Assembly (NCBI GenBank): GCA_964431655.1
Contig: CAYSKJ010000011.1
Coordinates: 1-37,587 of the forward strand
Direction: 5' to 3'
DNA from: CAYMEV01 sp964431655 [NCBI: uncultured bacterium]
Lineage (GTDB): Bacteria; CAYMEV01
Length of the DNA: 37,587 nucleotides
The notes under the pieces are model-generated. The model worked only from the letters and a program-made list of their open reading frames with translations, ran no database searches and was not told where the DNA came from. Shown here in pieces: positions 25,602 through 34,470 of this stretch. Each line of letters starts with the position of its first letter. Positions within the stretch are counted from its first letter, which is position 1. Made by a program: the position numbers and the translations under genes.

Positions 25602-27296
25602 TCAATCCATGAAAGCAATTGATGAAACCATCCTGGGTATATCCTCTGGAACTATAAATTCAATATCCCTTATTTCATCAAAAATATTAAATATGGATTT
25701 TTTAAGAATATTCCAGACAGCCCTGTTTTCAGCGATATTTGGGATATTAGCCTTTAAATAGCCTTGAATCCTTCTGTAGAATTCACCAAAAACCGATTCA
25801 TCTTTTTTCAGGATGTTTATCATGTCTGCAAGTTCACCCCTGGCAAAAGGCTTCAGCCTGGGCGAATTGTCCCATAACATCCTAAGGAACAATGTTGAGA
25901 AACAGGCGGTAATATCGATGCGTGAACGGCAGTATAAATCATAGACGTCTAAACAGGGTATTTTAAATAAACCATGGATGATCTTGCTGCAAAACTCCAG
26001 ACCATTAATTATATCATCGATCATATTCACATCCTTTGCTGAGCCAAAATCCCTGTATGAATCCATATTGTTTTCATCCCTGTAATAATAAAGGGGACAA
26101 TGCATGAATATGCCCAGGAAATAAGGGCTATAGCCTTCGCCAAGAAAATCATCCACTTCCTCTCTGGATTTAAATGCACTGAAGATGCCTTTCCGGAGAA
26201 TTGCCCTCCCCTTCAGCCTGAGATTATTTAATATATAACAGGCATGCTGGAAAAGAGATTTCAGGTAATAATTTTCCAGCAGAAGCAAAGCCCTGTGCTC
26301 ATCTTCCCCGGTGACATTTTCCAGGGACAGGGATATATAACTCTTTGCTCTCAATACTGAATCTCTGATTGCCCTGGAGCTAACATCCCCTGTTTTATCC
26401 GCCACAATAATACAGTTGGAAATATTCGCAAGCTCGAAACGAAGCTCATCCTGGACTATAGAGGCAGCTTTCCCGTATATGCGGTCAAAGAGTAATAGCT
26501 TTTCATCCCTGTATAATACTGGATAATTAGGAATCATAGAGCTGTAACCGGCTTCAGTCCTGTTTTTGACCAGGTTTGAAAGATCAGCCCTGCTGTTCTT
26601 TTTTGGCTCTTTTATCAAATCATCAAGACTAAGGGGCTTATAGACAAGCACTGCAGAGTCATAGTCCGGGTAGCCGTAGCTGCTCAGCCTGGTATTCCTC
26701 AGACGGTATTCATCAGACTCATCCTCCGTCTGCACTGCTCCGAATATGCTCCTTAAAAACTCAATATAAACAGCCCCCAGCTCTGCCTTTATATGGCTTA
26801 TAAAATTTATGAAAGGACTCCCTACCCAGTCTTCCTTGAAGCTGAAATAATATACGCCGTCAATCGTATCTCCGGACAATTCCTCTGTATCATCATTGCC
26901 AACAGAGAATCTTATGTTCACATAAATGGAAAAACAAAGGGCAATAAGACTAAGATTGAGGTCTTTTATTATGTTGGACAGTGAATCATAATCCAGCTGA
27001 TCCAGGTAAAGCATCCATTTTTTAAATTTATCCGGGTTAAGCCGATCCCCCATCCATAAATCAATATCAAAAAAATAGTTAATCTGGGTTGCTGATGCAG
27101 ATTCAAGGATCGAAAGAGCTTCAGTATGCTCACTTTCATTTAATGTGAGAAAGAGTTCCTCAGGGGGAAAAAGCGGAATAACCTTGTCAGGATGCTCTGT
27201 GTTCAATATCCTGCCAGCACGGTTCTCAGGTTTAAGGGTGAGGATATCCTTAACCAGGATATCCAGATTATTTTTTATAATTCCGTTTTTATTCAT
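25602..27296 (-). CDS. DUF6178 family protein
   Basis: The 564-residue cytosolic protein matches by eye the DUF6178 family, known mainly from Desulfobacterota-like genomes. The diagnostic part is the N-terminal block: PEELFLTLNE, then ATQINYFFDIDLWMGDRLNP and KKWMLYLDQLDYDSL, where the family has a conserved Q-ylLDlelW..D.ld...a..Wl pattern. The C-terminal half is mostly helical, with an acidic middle section. No catalytic motif is recognisable and no function is established for the family. The ATG follows the ptb stop directly (TAG then ATG), so the two are translationally coupled, and its stop overlaps the start of the polytopic membrane protein gene. A link to acyl-phosphate metabolism is inferred only from position. 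Confidence 0.6.
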   Translation of the reverse strand: MNKNGIIKNNLDILVKDILTLKPENRAGRILNTEHPDKVIPLFPPEELFLTLNESEHTEALSILESASATQINYFFDIDLWMGDRLNPDKFKKWMLYLDQLDYDSLSNIIKDLNLSLIALCFSIYVNIRFSVGNDDTEELSGDTIDGVYYFSFKEDWVGSPFINFISHIKAELGAVYIEFLRSIFGAVQTEDESDEYRLRNTRLSSYGYPDYDSAVLVYKPLSLDDLIKEPKKNSRADLSNLVKNRTEAGYSSMIPNYPVLYRDEKLLLFDRIYGKAASIVQDELRFELANISNCIIVADKTGDVSSRAIRDSVLRAKSYISLSLENVTGEDEHRALLLLENYYLKSLFQHACYILNNLRLKGRAILRKGIFSAFKSREEVDDFLGEGYSPYFLGIFMHCPLYYYRDENNMDSYRDFGSAKDVNMIDDIINGLEFCSKIIHGLFKIPCLDVYDLYCRSRIDITACFSTLFLRMLWDNSPRLKPFARGELADMINILKKDESVFGEFYRRIQGYLKANIPNIAENRAVWNILKKSIFNIFDEIRDIEFIVPEDIPRMVSSIAFMD

Positions 27297-28196
27297 CTAT
27301 GCAACTTGACAGGCAAGTACAATTGACAAAAATTTGCTTTCGTCGGAATCGGATCTGCTTGTCAAGATACATGGAACATCTGAGCCAAAAACTATGGCAG
27401 CCAGCCTTGCCTGGGCAAAATACGCACAGCATTTATAGAAGATATTGCCTGCTTCAATATCCGGAAAGACCAAAATATCAGCTTCACCGCCCACAGGGCT
27501 TTCTAATCCCTTTGTACTGCAGGATACAGGGGATATAGCAACATCCAGAGCCAGGGGGCCGTCAACAATACAGCCTGTTATCTGCTTTCTTCTGTTCATC
27601 TGGCTGAGAACAGCCGCTTCCTGAGTTACAGGCATCTTTTCAGAGACCTTTTCGTTTGCGGCAAGAATCGCAACCCTGGGATTTTCAATGCCGAAACGGT
27701 GGGCAGCATTAACTGCATACTCTATCATCTTTACCTTCTGCATCAGGTCCGGGGCTGGCAATACTGCAACATCCGTCAGGAAAAGAAACTTATCATATGC
27801 AGGAATATCTATAAGGGTAAGATGACTGAGAATATTTCCCTTTGACAATAAACCATTTTCTTTATTCAAAATAGCCTTCATGTATTTTTCGGTACCTATC
27901 AGGCCTTTCATGAGGATATCTCCTTCCCTGCTCTTGATAAGCTCTACAGATATCCTTGCAGCATCAACTTCTGATTCAGCCTTTACAATCCTGAACATGT
28001 CTTTAGGCTTATTCAGATCTTCCAGGAGTTTATGTATTTTCACCGGATCTCCAACAAGTACTATGTCCGCAATATTCTCTTCCCGTGCTTTTATGCAGGC
28101 TTCAATAGTATTAGGATCTTCACCCTTTACAACTATCACCTTTTTTTTAGGTTTATCCTTAACAGCCTGTAAGAGATCATCAAAATTCTTTATCAT
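27297..28196 (-). CDS. ptb: phosphate butyryltransferase/phosphotransacetylase family
   Basis: The enzyme exchanges CoA for phosphate on an acyl group (butyryl-CoA + Pi to butyryl-phosphate + CoA), feeding an acyl kinase that yields ATP. The 299-residue length is that of the butyryl enzymes. Typical stretches are ILAANEKVSEKMPVTQEA, ITGCIVDGPLALDVAIS and GEADILVFPDIEAGNIFYK, then SRSDSDESKFLSIVLA at the end, all close to known Ptb. Acetyl-specific or branched-acyl specificity is possible. No acyl kinase gene (buk/ackA) is adjacent, which is unusual because ptb and buk normally sit together. A strong AGGAGG site lies 8 bases before the ATG and a good promoter is directly upstream. Confidence 0.88.
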   Translation of the reverse strand: MIKNFDDLLQAVKDKPKKKVIVVKGEDPNTIEACIKAREENIADIVLVGDPVKIHKLLEDLNKPKDMFRIVKAESEVDAARISVELIKSREGDILMKGLIGTEKYMKAILNKENGLLSKGNILSHLTLIDIPAYDKFLFLTDVAVLPAPDLMQKVKMIEYAVNAAHRFGIENPRVAILAANEKVSEKMPVTQEAAVLSQMNRRKQITGCIVDGPLALDVAISPVSCSTKGLESPVGGEADILVFPDIEAGNIFYKCCAYFAQARLAAIVFGSDVPCILTSRSDSDESKFLSIVLACQVA

Positions 28197-28234
28197 AATA
28201 AAATCCTCCTAATTTTTTTAAATGGTGGTTCTCT

Positions 28235-28263
28235 TATATAATGTATAAAGCAGGTTTAGTCAA
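28235..28263 (-). promoter_or_regulatory. promoter of the ptb operon
   Basis: On the minus strand TTGACT (28263-28258), a 17-base spacer and TATATA (28240-28235) lie 39 bases before the ptb ATG and about 20 bases after the nadB stop. No strong terminator separates nadB from ptb. Confidence 0.65.
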
Positions 28264-28283
28264 ATAATAAAAAAATGTTATTG

Positions 28284-29852
28284 TTAAATACCCTGTATAT
28301 AGGTATGAAGCGGCATAACAGGGTTTCTGAAAGGAAAATCACTGCGGAAATGCCCTCCAACGCTTTCCCTTCGGTATAAGGCGGATCGGAACACAGCCAT
28401 GGCAGTAAGCAGCATATTATCAAACTCACAAAAACAGCAGGATGCTATCAGGGAATCAGCCACCCTCTCATATATCTCCTTAATCATGCCATACCCATCC
28501 TTCAGGCCTTTTTCCTCCCTGATAATACCTGCATTCAGCCAGAGTATCGATTTTACCTTCTTTATCATCCCTTCGATTTCAGCCTCATCCCAGTCACCTG
28601 ATATTTCAAGGGGAATATTTCTCCTGCGGAGCTTTATCATCATCCTGGCTTCATTGACAGCTGTCAGGGCTGTCCTTTTGCCAAAAACGAGCCCTTCAAG
28701 AAGGGAATTGCTTGCAAGCCGGTTTGCTCCGTGAATTCCCGTTGATGCACATTCACCGCAGCACAAAAGGCCTGGAAGATTTGTCCTGCCGTAGATATCA
28801 GTAAGCACACCGCCCATAATGTAATGGGCTGCCGGTCTAACCGGTATTAGATCTTTTGTTATATTAATTCCCAAACCCAGCAGTTTTTTATAAATGGTAG
28901 GAAACCGGTTTTTTACAAAGTCTGCATCCAGATGCCTGTTGTCCAGGTAAACATTACTTAGTTTTTTCTTTTTCATTTCATTATATATTGCTCTTGAAAC
29001 AACGTCCCGGGGAGCCAGTTCCTTATCCTTATGATAGTACTGCATAAAACGTTTGCCTCTGCTGTCTACAAGCCAGGCCCCTTCCCCTCTCATAGCTTCC
29101 GTAATCAGGAATTTCTGACCCTCACCCTCCTGGAAAAAGACAGTAGGATGGAACTGAATGAACTCCATATCCCTCAGTATACATCCGGCCCTGGAGGCAA
29201 GCCCAAACCCCGAACCTGTAACGGATTCAGGATTGGAGGATTCAATATAGAGACCCCCAATGCCGCCGGTGGCAAGAATGGTAATCCTGGATGGCACATA
29301 CAGGAATTTCTTATCCCGGCAGCTGAAAAATACTACACCTTTTACACAGCCTTCCTCTGTAATAAGCCTTACTGCCGGACTATATTCAAGCATAGTTATA
29401 TTAGGATGATTTTCGGAGGATAAGATCAAAGTGCGCTCGATCTCCTTGCCTGTTGCATCTCCGAAAGAATGGATAACTCTTTTCTCGGAATGGGCACCCT
29501 CTCTGGTAAAATAGAGGCTGTCACCCTCCCTGTCAAAATAAGCTCCCATCCCGATAATTTCTTTGATGACCCTTGGGCCTTCCTTTATTACGTACTCTAC
29601 CACTGAGTCATCACACAGCCCCACGCCTGCCCTTTTTGTGTCCTCTATATGTTTTTTATAACTATCCCCTTCCTTTAATACAACTGCTACTCCGCCCTGG
29701 GCATACCTTGTACTGCAGTCAGTTGCAGACCGGTTGGATAAAACAAGAACATTACCGTGTTCTTTGAGTATATGTGCCGCCATGAGCCCGGCCACACCAC
29801 TGCCTATGATTGTAAAATCAGTTTTTATTGTGTATTTTTCCGGATTTATCAT
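28284..29852 (-). CDS. nadB: L-aspartate oxidase
   Basis: NadB oxidises L-aspartate to iminoaspartate, the first step of de novo NAD synthesis, and in anaerobes can use fumarate as electron acceptor. The 522-residue flavoprotein has the FAD-binding GSGVAGLMAA near the N terminus, the STRYAQGGVAVV motif, MEFIQFHPT, SRAIYNEM, PAAHYIMGG, and GLLCCGECASTGIHGANRL followed by ASNSLLEGLVFG. The C-terminal helical domain includes YRRESVGGHFRSDFP. The ATG lies inside the 3' end of radA (35-base overlap) and has a poor binding site, so reinitiation after radA is likely. The nadA and nadC genes are not in the window. Confidence 0.96.
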   Translation of the reverse strand: MINPEKYTIKTDFTIIGSGVAGLMAAHILKEHGNVLVLSNRSATDCSTRYAQGGVAVVLKEGDSYKKHIEDTKRAGVGLCDDSVVEYVIKEGPRVIKEIIGMGAYFDREGDSLYFTREGAHSEKRVIHSFGDATGKEIERTLILSSENHPNITMLEYSPAVRLITEEGCVKGVVFFSCRDKKFLYVPSRITILATGGIGGLYIESSNPESVTGSGFGLASRAGCILRDMEFIQFHPTVFFQEGEGQKFLITEAMRGEGAWLVDSRGKRFMQYYHKDKELAPRDVVSRAIYNEMKKKKLSNVYLDNRHLDADFVKNRFPTIYKKLLGLGINITKDLIPVRPAAHYIMGGVLTDIYGRTNLPGLLCCGECASTGIHGANRLASNSLLEGLVFGKRTALTAVNEARMMIKLRRRNIPLEISGDWDEAEIEGMIKKVKSILWLNAGIIREEKGLKDGYGMIKEIYERVADSLIASCCFCEFDNMLLTAMAVFRSALYRRESVGGHFRSDFPFRNPVMPLHTYIQGI

Positions 29853-31215
29853 CTAATAACAGGTTTTTTACAAGCTCCTCTATCTTCTTTATGCCAATAA
29901 TCCTGCATTTTCCCTTTGATTTTATTTCGCCTGCATCATAGTACGGGCAATATATCTTCTTATAGCCGAGTCTTATGCATTCATTGATCCTCCTCTCGGC
30001 ATACTGGCTTTTTTTTATTTCCCCGTTGAGGGAAAGCTCCCCGAAAAAGGCGGTGTCCTGTTCAACAGGCCTGTCATAAAAATTACTGATCAGTGAAGCT
30101 GCTATGGCCAGATCAATTACTGTATCCTCTATTACAAGGCCGGAAGCAATGTTTACATATATTTCCTTGTTATAAAATGAAAGACTGCACCTTTTCTCAA
30201 GTATTGCAATTATCATATTTAGCCTTAATGGTTTGATACCTTTTGCAATCCTCCTCGGATTAGGATAATTCACCTCAACGAACAGTGACTGGATTTCTGC
30301 AAATATAACCCTCTGGCCCTGCAGGGATGGTGTAATGATTGTGCCTATGTAATTACCGCTGTGTTTGTCGATAAATATCTGCGAAGGATTAATAACAGGT
30401 ATAAGCCCCTCCTGTTTCATTTCAAAAATTCCCAGTTCTGTAGTGGGGCCGAACCGGTTCTTCTGTGATTTAAGCAGTCTGTATTCGGTCTGCTTATCAC
30501 CTTCAAGGTATAAAACCACATCCACCAGGTGTTCCAGTGCTTTAGGGCCTGCAGTAATTCCTTCCTTGGTGACATGGCCAATCAGTATGAAGCAGGGATT
30601 TGAGGACATCATCTTCTGTGATTTAATAAACTGGAGGATGCGCATCCCAGTGTATTTAACCTGGTTAACACTGCCCATGGTTGAAAATATTCCGGGACTG
30701 TACATGGTCTGAATTGAGTCGACAATAACCAGATCATAATCCGTACCTTCAAGATAATCAAGTATGGAGTCAATGTTTGTCTCCGCAAGAACCTCAATGG
30801 GTTCTCTGTATTGAGCTGTGAGTCTCTGCCACCTTAGTTTGATCTGGTTTAAAGACTCTTCACCGGTTACATAAAGCACCCTTTTACCCTGATCCTGTAT
30901 TACCTGGGCAGTCTTAAGCACCAGGCTGGACTTTCCTATCCCGGGGTCGCCGACAAGAAGAATAATAGAGCATGGTGTAAGCCCTCCCCCGAAAACCCTG
31001 TCAAATTCCTCTATGCCACTTGAAATAACAGGAAATTCATGCTCTTTTACATCATCAATAGGCACAGGAGAAGAAACCGGTCCTTCTTTTTTATCCTGCG
31101 GCTTATCATCCCCTAGGTCAGAGAATGTGCTGTAATTTCCGCACTGAGGGCATCTCCCCATGGGCATGCCTGCAATATATCCGCATTCACCGCATATATA
31201 TCTATTTTTCTTCAT
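29818..31215 (-). CDS. radA: DNA repair protein RadA
   Basis: RadA/Sms is a hexameric DnaB-like helicase that speeds branch migration of recombination intermediates. The 465-residue protein has an N-terminal four-cysteine zinc finger (CGECGYIAGMPMGRCPQCG), a Walker A (GDPGIGKSS), a Walker B region (YDLVIVDSIQTMYS), the family-specific KNRFG motif (SQKNRFGPTTELG) and a Lon-protease-like C-terminal domain that lacks protease activity and helps oligomerise. Length and order are standard. The ATG overlaps the upstream acyltransferase by 14 bases, and nadB starts inside its 3' end, so all are cotranslated. Confidence 0.97.
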   Translation of the reverse strand: MKKNRYICGECGYIAGMPMGRCPQCGNYSTFSDLGDDKPQDKKEGPVSSPVPIDDVKEHEFPVISSGIEEFDRVFGGGLTPCSIILLVGDPGIGKSSLVLKTAQVIQDQGKRVLYVTGEESLNQIKLRWQRLTAQYREPIEVLAETNIDSILDYLEGTDYDLVIVDSIQTMYSPGIFSTMGSVNQVKYTGMRILQFIKSQKMMSSNPCFILIGHVTKEGITAGPKALEHLVDVVLYLEGDKQTEYRLLKSQKNRFGPTTELGIFEMKQEGLIPVINPSQIFIDKHSGNYIGTIITPSLQGQRVIFAEIQSLFVEVNYPNPRRIAKGIKPLRLNMIIAILEKRCSLSFYNKEIYVNIASGLVIEDTVIDLAIAASLISNFYDRPVEQDTAFFGELSLNGEIKKSQYAERRINECIRLGYKKIYCPYYDAGEIKSKGKCRIIGIKKIEELVKNLLLDDKSGKIHNKN

Positions 31216-31918
31216 TCAAAATCTCTTTTCCATTCTGAGGTTCTTTTTTGTAAATATCCCTGTATTTACCGGCAAATACTTTGTAATTATTCCACATCAT
31301 ATCTTCCAGTATCTTTTTATGCTCCTCAATTTTCTCCTTGGAAAGCCCTGGTTCCATTATATAGGGCTTTGCTACAACTATAAACACCCGAGATAATGGC
31401 AGAGGTACATAAAGCCCGTCCCAGGATCTTAATCTTAAAGCCCTGGAAAAATAGGCATAGGACATAAGTATCGGGTATTCATGGCGGTCAGCCAGCCAGA
31501 CTATCCCTTTTTTCATTTTGTATTTCGGGCCCCTGGGGCCGTCAAAGGTAAGTGACAGCATGACATCTTCCCTCAGCAGTTTCCTTATGCTGAATAATAC
31601 CTCAGTACCTTCATCACTGCTAGAACCCCTTATAATCCTGTAACCAAGACGCTTCAGGAAAAAATTTGAAATTTTGCCGTCCCTGCTCCGGCTGACAAGA
31701 ACACACCTCCCTTTTTTCCTGAAGTAGAAGGATAAGGGGATTAAATGGTTATGATAATTTGTAAATATTCCCCTGTCCCTTTTGAAAAAATCTTTTGAGT
31801 CTTCATGAATTATGGCTTCAATTTTCAAACTGGACATGTACAAATAAACAACCGGGTAGATCAAATAAAAAAAAAGCCTTTCTAAGATACTGTAACCAGG
31901 ATTTTTCTTAATAGCCAA
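31202..31918 (-). CDS. DUF374-type lysophospholipid/lipid A acyltransferase (copy 2)
   Basis: This 238-residue protein belongs to the DUF374 branch of the lysophospholipid acyltransferase superfamily. The segment FTNYHNHLIPL replaces the classical HxxxxD box with a TNYHN-type motif. It is followed by SRSRDGKI, the RIIRGSSSDEGTE loop and FDGPRGPKYKMKKGIV, all hallmark residues. An N-terminal hydrophobic helix (SILERLFFYLIYPVVYLYMS) anchors it to the inner membrane. Relatives add secondary acyl chains to lipid A-type or phospholipid substrates. The start is TTG at 31918 with GGGAG 10 bases upstream. It follows a close paralogue with a 4-base gap, and overlaps radA. Confidence 0.85.
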   Translation of the reverse strand: MAIKKNPGYSILERLFFYLIYPVVYLYMSSLKIEAIIHEDSKDFFKRDRGIFTNYHNHLIPLSFYFRKKGRCVLVSRSRDGKISNFFLKRLGYRIIRGSSSDEGTEVLFSIRKLLREDVMLSLTFDGPRGPKYKMKKGIVWLADRHEYPILMSYAYFSRALRLRSWDGLYVPLPLSRVFIVVAKPYIMEPGLSKEKIEEHKKILEDMMWNNYKVFAGKYRDIYKKEPQNGKEILNEEK

Positions 31919-31922
31919 AATA

Positions 31923-32630
31923 TCAGTGCTCCCGGCTTAATGCCATTATTTCCGGCGCATTTGCAGAATCAGCACCGAATATATCCCTGAAGTCTGCAGA
32001 ATAATGATAATAATTGTCCCACATGCGTTCTTCCAGATCCTGTCTGAAGCTCTCCATTTTGCCCTTCAAAAGCCTTTCAGCAGCATAAACAGGTCCATCA
32101 ATTACTATCAGTACCTTTGAAAAAGGATAGGGTATATAAAGCCCATCCCAGCTCCTGATTCTTTTTGCCCAGGAAAAATAGCAATAACCCATAAGCAGGG
32201 GATACCTGTTTCTGCTGATAAGCCAGATAATGCCCTTTTTTATTTTGTATATGGGTCCCTTGGGGCCATCAAAAGTAATGGATATGACAATGTTTCCCTT
32301 AAGCCTTGAATGTATTTCGGAAAGTGCCTCAGTACCTCCTGAAGTGCTTGATCCACGTATAGTGGCATATTTGTATCTTCTTATGAAATAATCGGTAATT
32401 TCTCCATCTCTGCTTTTGCTGACAAGTATTACATAATTTCTTTTTCTGAAATAATGTATAAGAGGGATAATCTGGTTATGATAATTAGTAAAGACAAACC
32501 GGTCTTTTTCATAAATTTCCCGGGCAGAATCCTTGACCATCAAGCGGAACCGTATGGTGCTGAGGTATAAAAACACAAGAGGATAGGCAATAAATAATAG
32601 AACCCTTTTAACAAGAAGCTTCAAACCCAC
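31923..32630 (-). CDS. DUF374-type lysophospholipid/lipid A acyltransferase (copy 1)
   Basis: The 235-residue protein is the upstream member of a tandem pair: FTNYHNQIIPL, SKSRDGEI, ATIRGSSTSGGTE and FDGPKGPIYKIKKGIIW line up with the same motifs in the next gene, as do the N-terminal membrane helix and the RSWDGLYIPYPFSKV segment. The two differ at many positions, so the duplication is old and the copies could prefer different acyl chains or acceptors. The start is GTG at 32630, with AGGGA close before it and TTG at 32624 as a better-spaced alternative. The binding site is part of a hairpin (32632-32667). Confidence 0.85.
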   Translation of the reverse strand: MGLKLLVKRVLLFIAYPLVFLYLSTIRFRLMVKDSAREIYEKDRFVFTNYHNQIIPLIHYFRKRNYVILVSKSRDGEITDYFIRRYKYATIRGSSTSGGTEALSEIHSRLKGNIVISITFDGPKGPIYKIKKGIIWLISRNRYPLLMGYCYFSWAKRIRSWDGLYIPYPFSKVLIVIDGPVYAAERLLKGKMESFRQDLEERMWDNYYHYSADFRDIFGADSANAPEIMALSREH

Positions 32631-32631
32631 A

Positions 32632-32667
32632 CTTCCCTGTTTGATTTTTAGTTTCTTCTCAGGGAAG
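32632..32667 (-). promoter_or_regulatory. hairpin covering the ribosome binding site of the first acyltransferase
   Basis: CTTCCCTG and CAGGGAAG form a perfect 8-base inverted repeat with a 20-base loop. On the minus strand the second arm is the AGGGA binding site of the gene starting at 32630. It is not followed by Ts, so it is not a terminator. It can hide the site in any transcript that starts upstream of 32667. Confidence 0.4.
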
Positions 32668-32669
32668 AT

Positions 32670-32697
32670 AATATAATTAAAACAGACCCAATTTCAA
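32670..32697 (-). promoter_or_regulatory. promoter of the acyltransferase-radA-nadB operon
   Basis: On the minus strand TTGAAA (32697-32692), a 16-base spacer and TATATT (32675-32670) predict a start near 32663. TATTAT at 32673-32668 with an 18-base spacer is an alternative. Confidence 0.5.
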
Positions 32698-32728
32698 TAA
32701 AATTAATGCTTTTATCCTGATATCATCA

Positions 32729-34297
32729 TTAAAAAATACCCTTATAGGTCTGGCTGGAAAAAAGCGTTTCTGAGCTATACTCTTTCTCCAGAATGCTTGC
32801 CGGGTTAAGCTGAACATTAACGACAGTCCTGTTGTTTGAAGTAATTGTAAAAACTGTGCTGAAGCTTGCATACCCGTCAGCCTGAACATTAAGGGTATAG
32901 GTACCGGGCTCCAGTGGGCGGTAAAACCGGCCGCTGGCTGCTCTTGTTGTCTGAAAATCAACCAGCAGGCCCTGGGTTCCGCTGTAATCTATCTCAGGAA
33001 TTATAATAGTTGCAGATATCGGTGACTGTGTCTGGCTGTCCCTGACAGTTCCTGCCAGAATCGACTTTTGTGCCCTTCCAGCCATGTATTTCATTGCATT
33101 AAACATGGTCTGGCATATCGGGAGTATCTGGGACTGGGGTGTAATAAACTGTGTTCCGATTTCTATGGTATAGGCGAATGTCCTGTTTTTTCCGTAAAAG
33201 TAATCGACAGATGTACCCCGGGCTGCGTATAGATCTGCAGAATTCTGAACAGTGTAATCCCTGCCTATATCATTGAGTATAATGTTATGTATCTGCATTC
33301 CTACATTATAGAGAGTAGCCTCATCAGGAGCAACTGTATTATAGGTATAGCCCATGGGGTAAAGGATAAGCTCCGCATAGGTATGGAAGCATATGCTAAA
33401 AACAGGCCTTACACGGTCATAAAGGTTTCTAATGGTAAAAGACTCCGGTTCTGAAAAGGCAAAGGGGCCAGGATAGGTCTGGGAATCAGGACCTCCTTCG
33501 GAAGAGCTCCAACCTACGCTGTAGTTACGGTTAAGATCCACACCATCCGGGAAATAATACCCGTATATAGGGGGTGATATATCATTATTGCCGTCATTAT
33601 CTCTAAGATTCTTTCTCCAGGACTGACTGTAGTTTCCGACAAGGCTTTCAGTAACAATCTTGTACCCGTCAGGATTAACCTGAGGTATCAGCCATATCTC
33701 TGTATTATCGACTATATTGGTAATCTCAGGATCATTACCGTAGTTCTGGGCAAGATTCTTAGCTGCATAAAAGCATATTTCGGAGCCTATTGGCTCCCTT
33801 GCATGATGCACTCCATTAAAGATCAAGGCAGGTTTAGGAGTTATATCTGAAAGGTTTGTAATCTTGACAACTATAATCTTGTGAAGGAAATCAATATAAT
33901 TTATATTTCCGAAAAGGAAATATAGAAACCCTTTTGAATTACCCAGGGCATATACCTTCACAATGTCCGGGTAGTTCCTTTCCAGGCTATATAAACCCTT
34001 TACCAGTGCATTGTATGATCTGTACCCTGCAATATCCCGGCTGAATTCCTCTGAAAGATCCTGGGCTGTCTTGCGGATTATAAAATTAATCCCTTTATCC
34101 CGCAGGATTTCAATATGCTCTTTTCCTGCAAGTATATCAAGATATTCCCCAGGCCTGTGGCCTGCAATATCAAAATTCTTATACAAATAATCAACAGTAT
34201 CCCGATCAGGATTCTCAATCCTGATTAATGCAATCTCAGCATTGGTCAGCAGAGTCACTAATAAAATAATACAAAAAAATAGGATCGTATTTTTCAT
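32729..34297 (-). CDS. secreted M14 zinc carboxypeptidase with C-terminal regulatory-like domain
   Basis: The 522-residue protein has a signal peptide (to about 20) and a propeptide-like segment. The M14 domain (about 100-400) has zinc ligands in HHARE (H165, E168) and H305 in CFHTY, substrate residues in DLNRNYS, and the general base E379 in YTIEIG. These enzymes remove C-terminal residues from peptides outside the cytoplasm. About 410-510 is a carboxypeptidase regulatory-like beta-sandwich (ILAGTVRDSQ, GTYTLNVQADGY). There is no obvious membrane anchor. GGGGGA lies 4 bases before the ATG. The gene has its own promoter and is divergent from a large HEXXH protein gene. Confidence 0.92.
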   Translation of the reverse strand: MKNTILFFCIILLVTLLTNAEIALIRIENPDRDTVDYLYKNFDIAGHRPGEYLDILAGKEHIEILRDKGINFIIRKTAQDLSEEFSRDIAGYRSYNALVKGLYSLERNYPDIVKVYALGNSKGFLYFLFGNINYIDFLHKIIVVKITNLSDITPKPALIFNGVHHAREPIGSEICFYAAKNLAQNYGNDPEITNIVDNTEIWLIPQVNPDGYKIVTESLVGNYSQSWRKNLRDNDGNNDISPPIYGYYFPDGVDLNRNYSVGWSSSEGGPDSQTYPGPFAFSEPESFTIRNLYDRVRPVFSICFHTYAELILYPMGYTYNTVAPDEATLYNVGMQIHNIILNDIGRDYTVQNSADLYAARGTSVDYFYGKNRTFAYTIEIGTQFITPQSQILPICQTMFNAMKYMAGRAQKSILAGTVRDSQTQSPISATIIIPEIDYSGTQGLLVDFQTTRAASGRFYRPLEPGTYTLNVQADGYASFSTVFTITSNNRTVVNVQLNPASILEKEYSSETLFSSQTYKGIF

Positions 34298-34328
34298 AAT
34301 TCCCCCTTTTTATGAAAATATTAAGCTT

Positions 34329-34357
34329 AATCTATTCAGCCAGATATGATAAATCAA
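34329..34357 (-). promoter_or_regulatory. promoter of the M14 carboxypeptidase gene
   Basis: On the minus strand TTGATT (34357-34352), a 17-base spacer and TAGATT (34334-34329) predict a start near 34322, 25 bases before the ATG. The -10 sequence is the same as at the tRNA and 37174 promoters. Confidence 0.6.
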
Positions 34358-34436
34358 CAATTTTATATGTATTTGTATACTTAATATTAATATGATTTGT
34401 TTAAATTTTTTTGCTTTAATTAATATACAAAATTCT

Positions 34437-34464
34437 TTGGCATACACCCTTTTGGGCATATAAT
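34437..34464 (+). promoter_or_regulatory. promoter of the HEXXH protein gene
   Basis: TTGGCA (34437-34442), a 16-base spacer and TATAAT (34459-34464) predict a start at 34471, the A of the ATG. The spacer contains a CCCTTTTGGG palindrome that could be an operator. Confidence 0.6.
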
Positions 34465-34470
34465 CCTTTT

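Noticed and set aside
28258-28286. Possible terminator after nadB
   Set aside because: The only pairing is AATAA with TTATT around a T-rich loop; too weak to call.
32677-32961. Minus-strand 94-codon frame at the end of the M14 gene
   Set aside because: It overlaps the C-terminal beta-sandwich of the carboxypeptidase in another frame and has no start signals.
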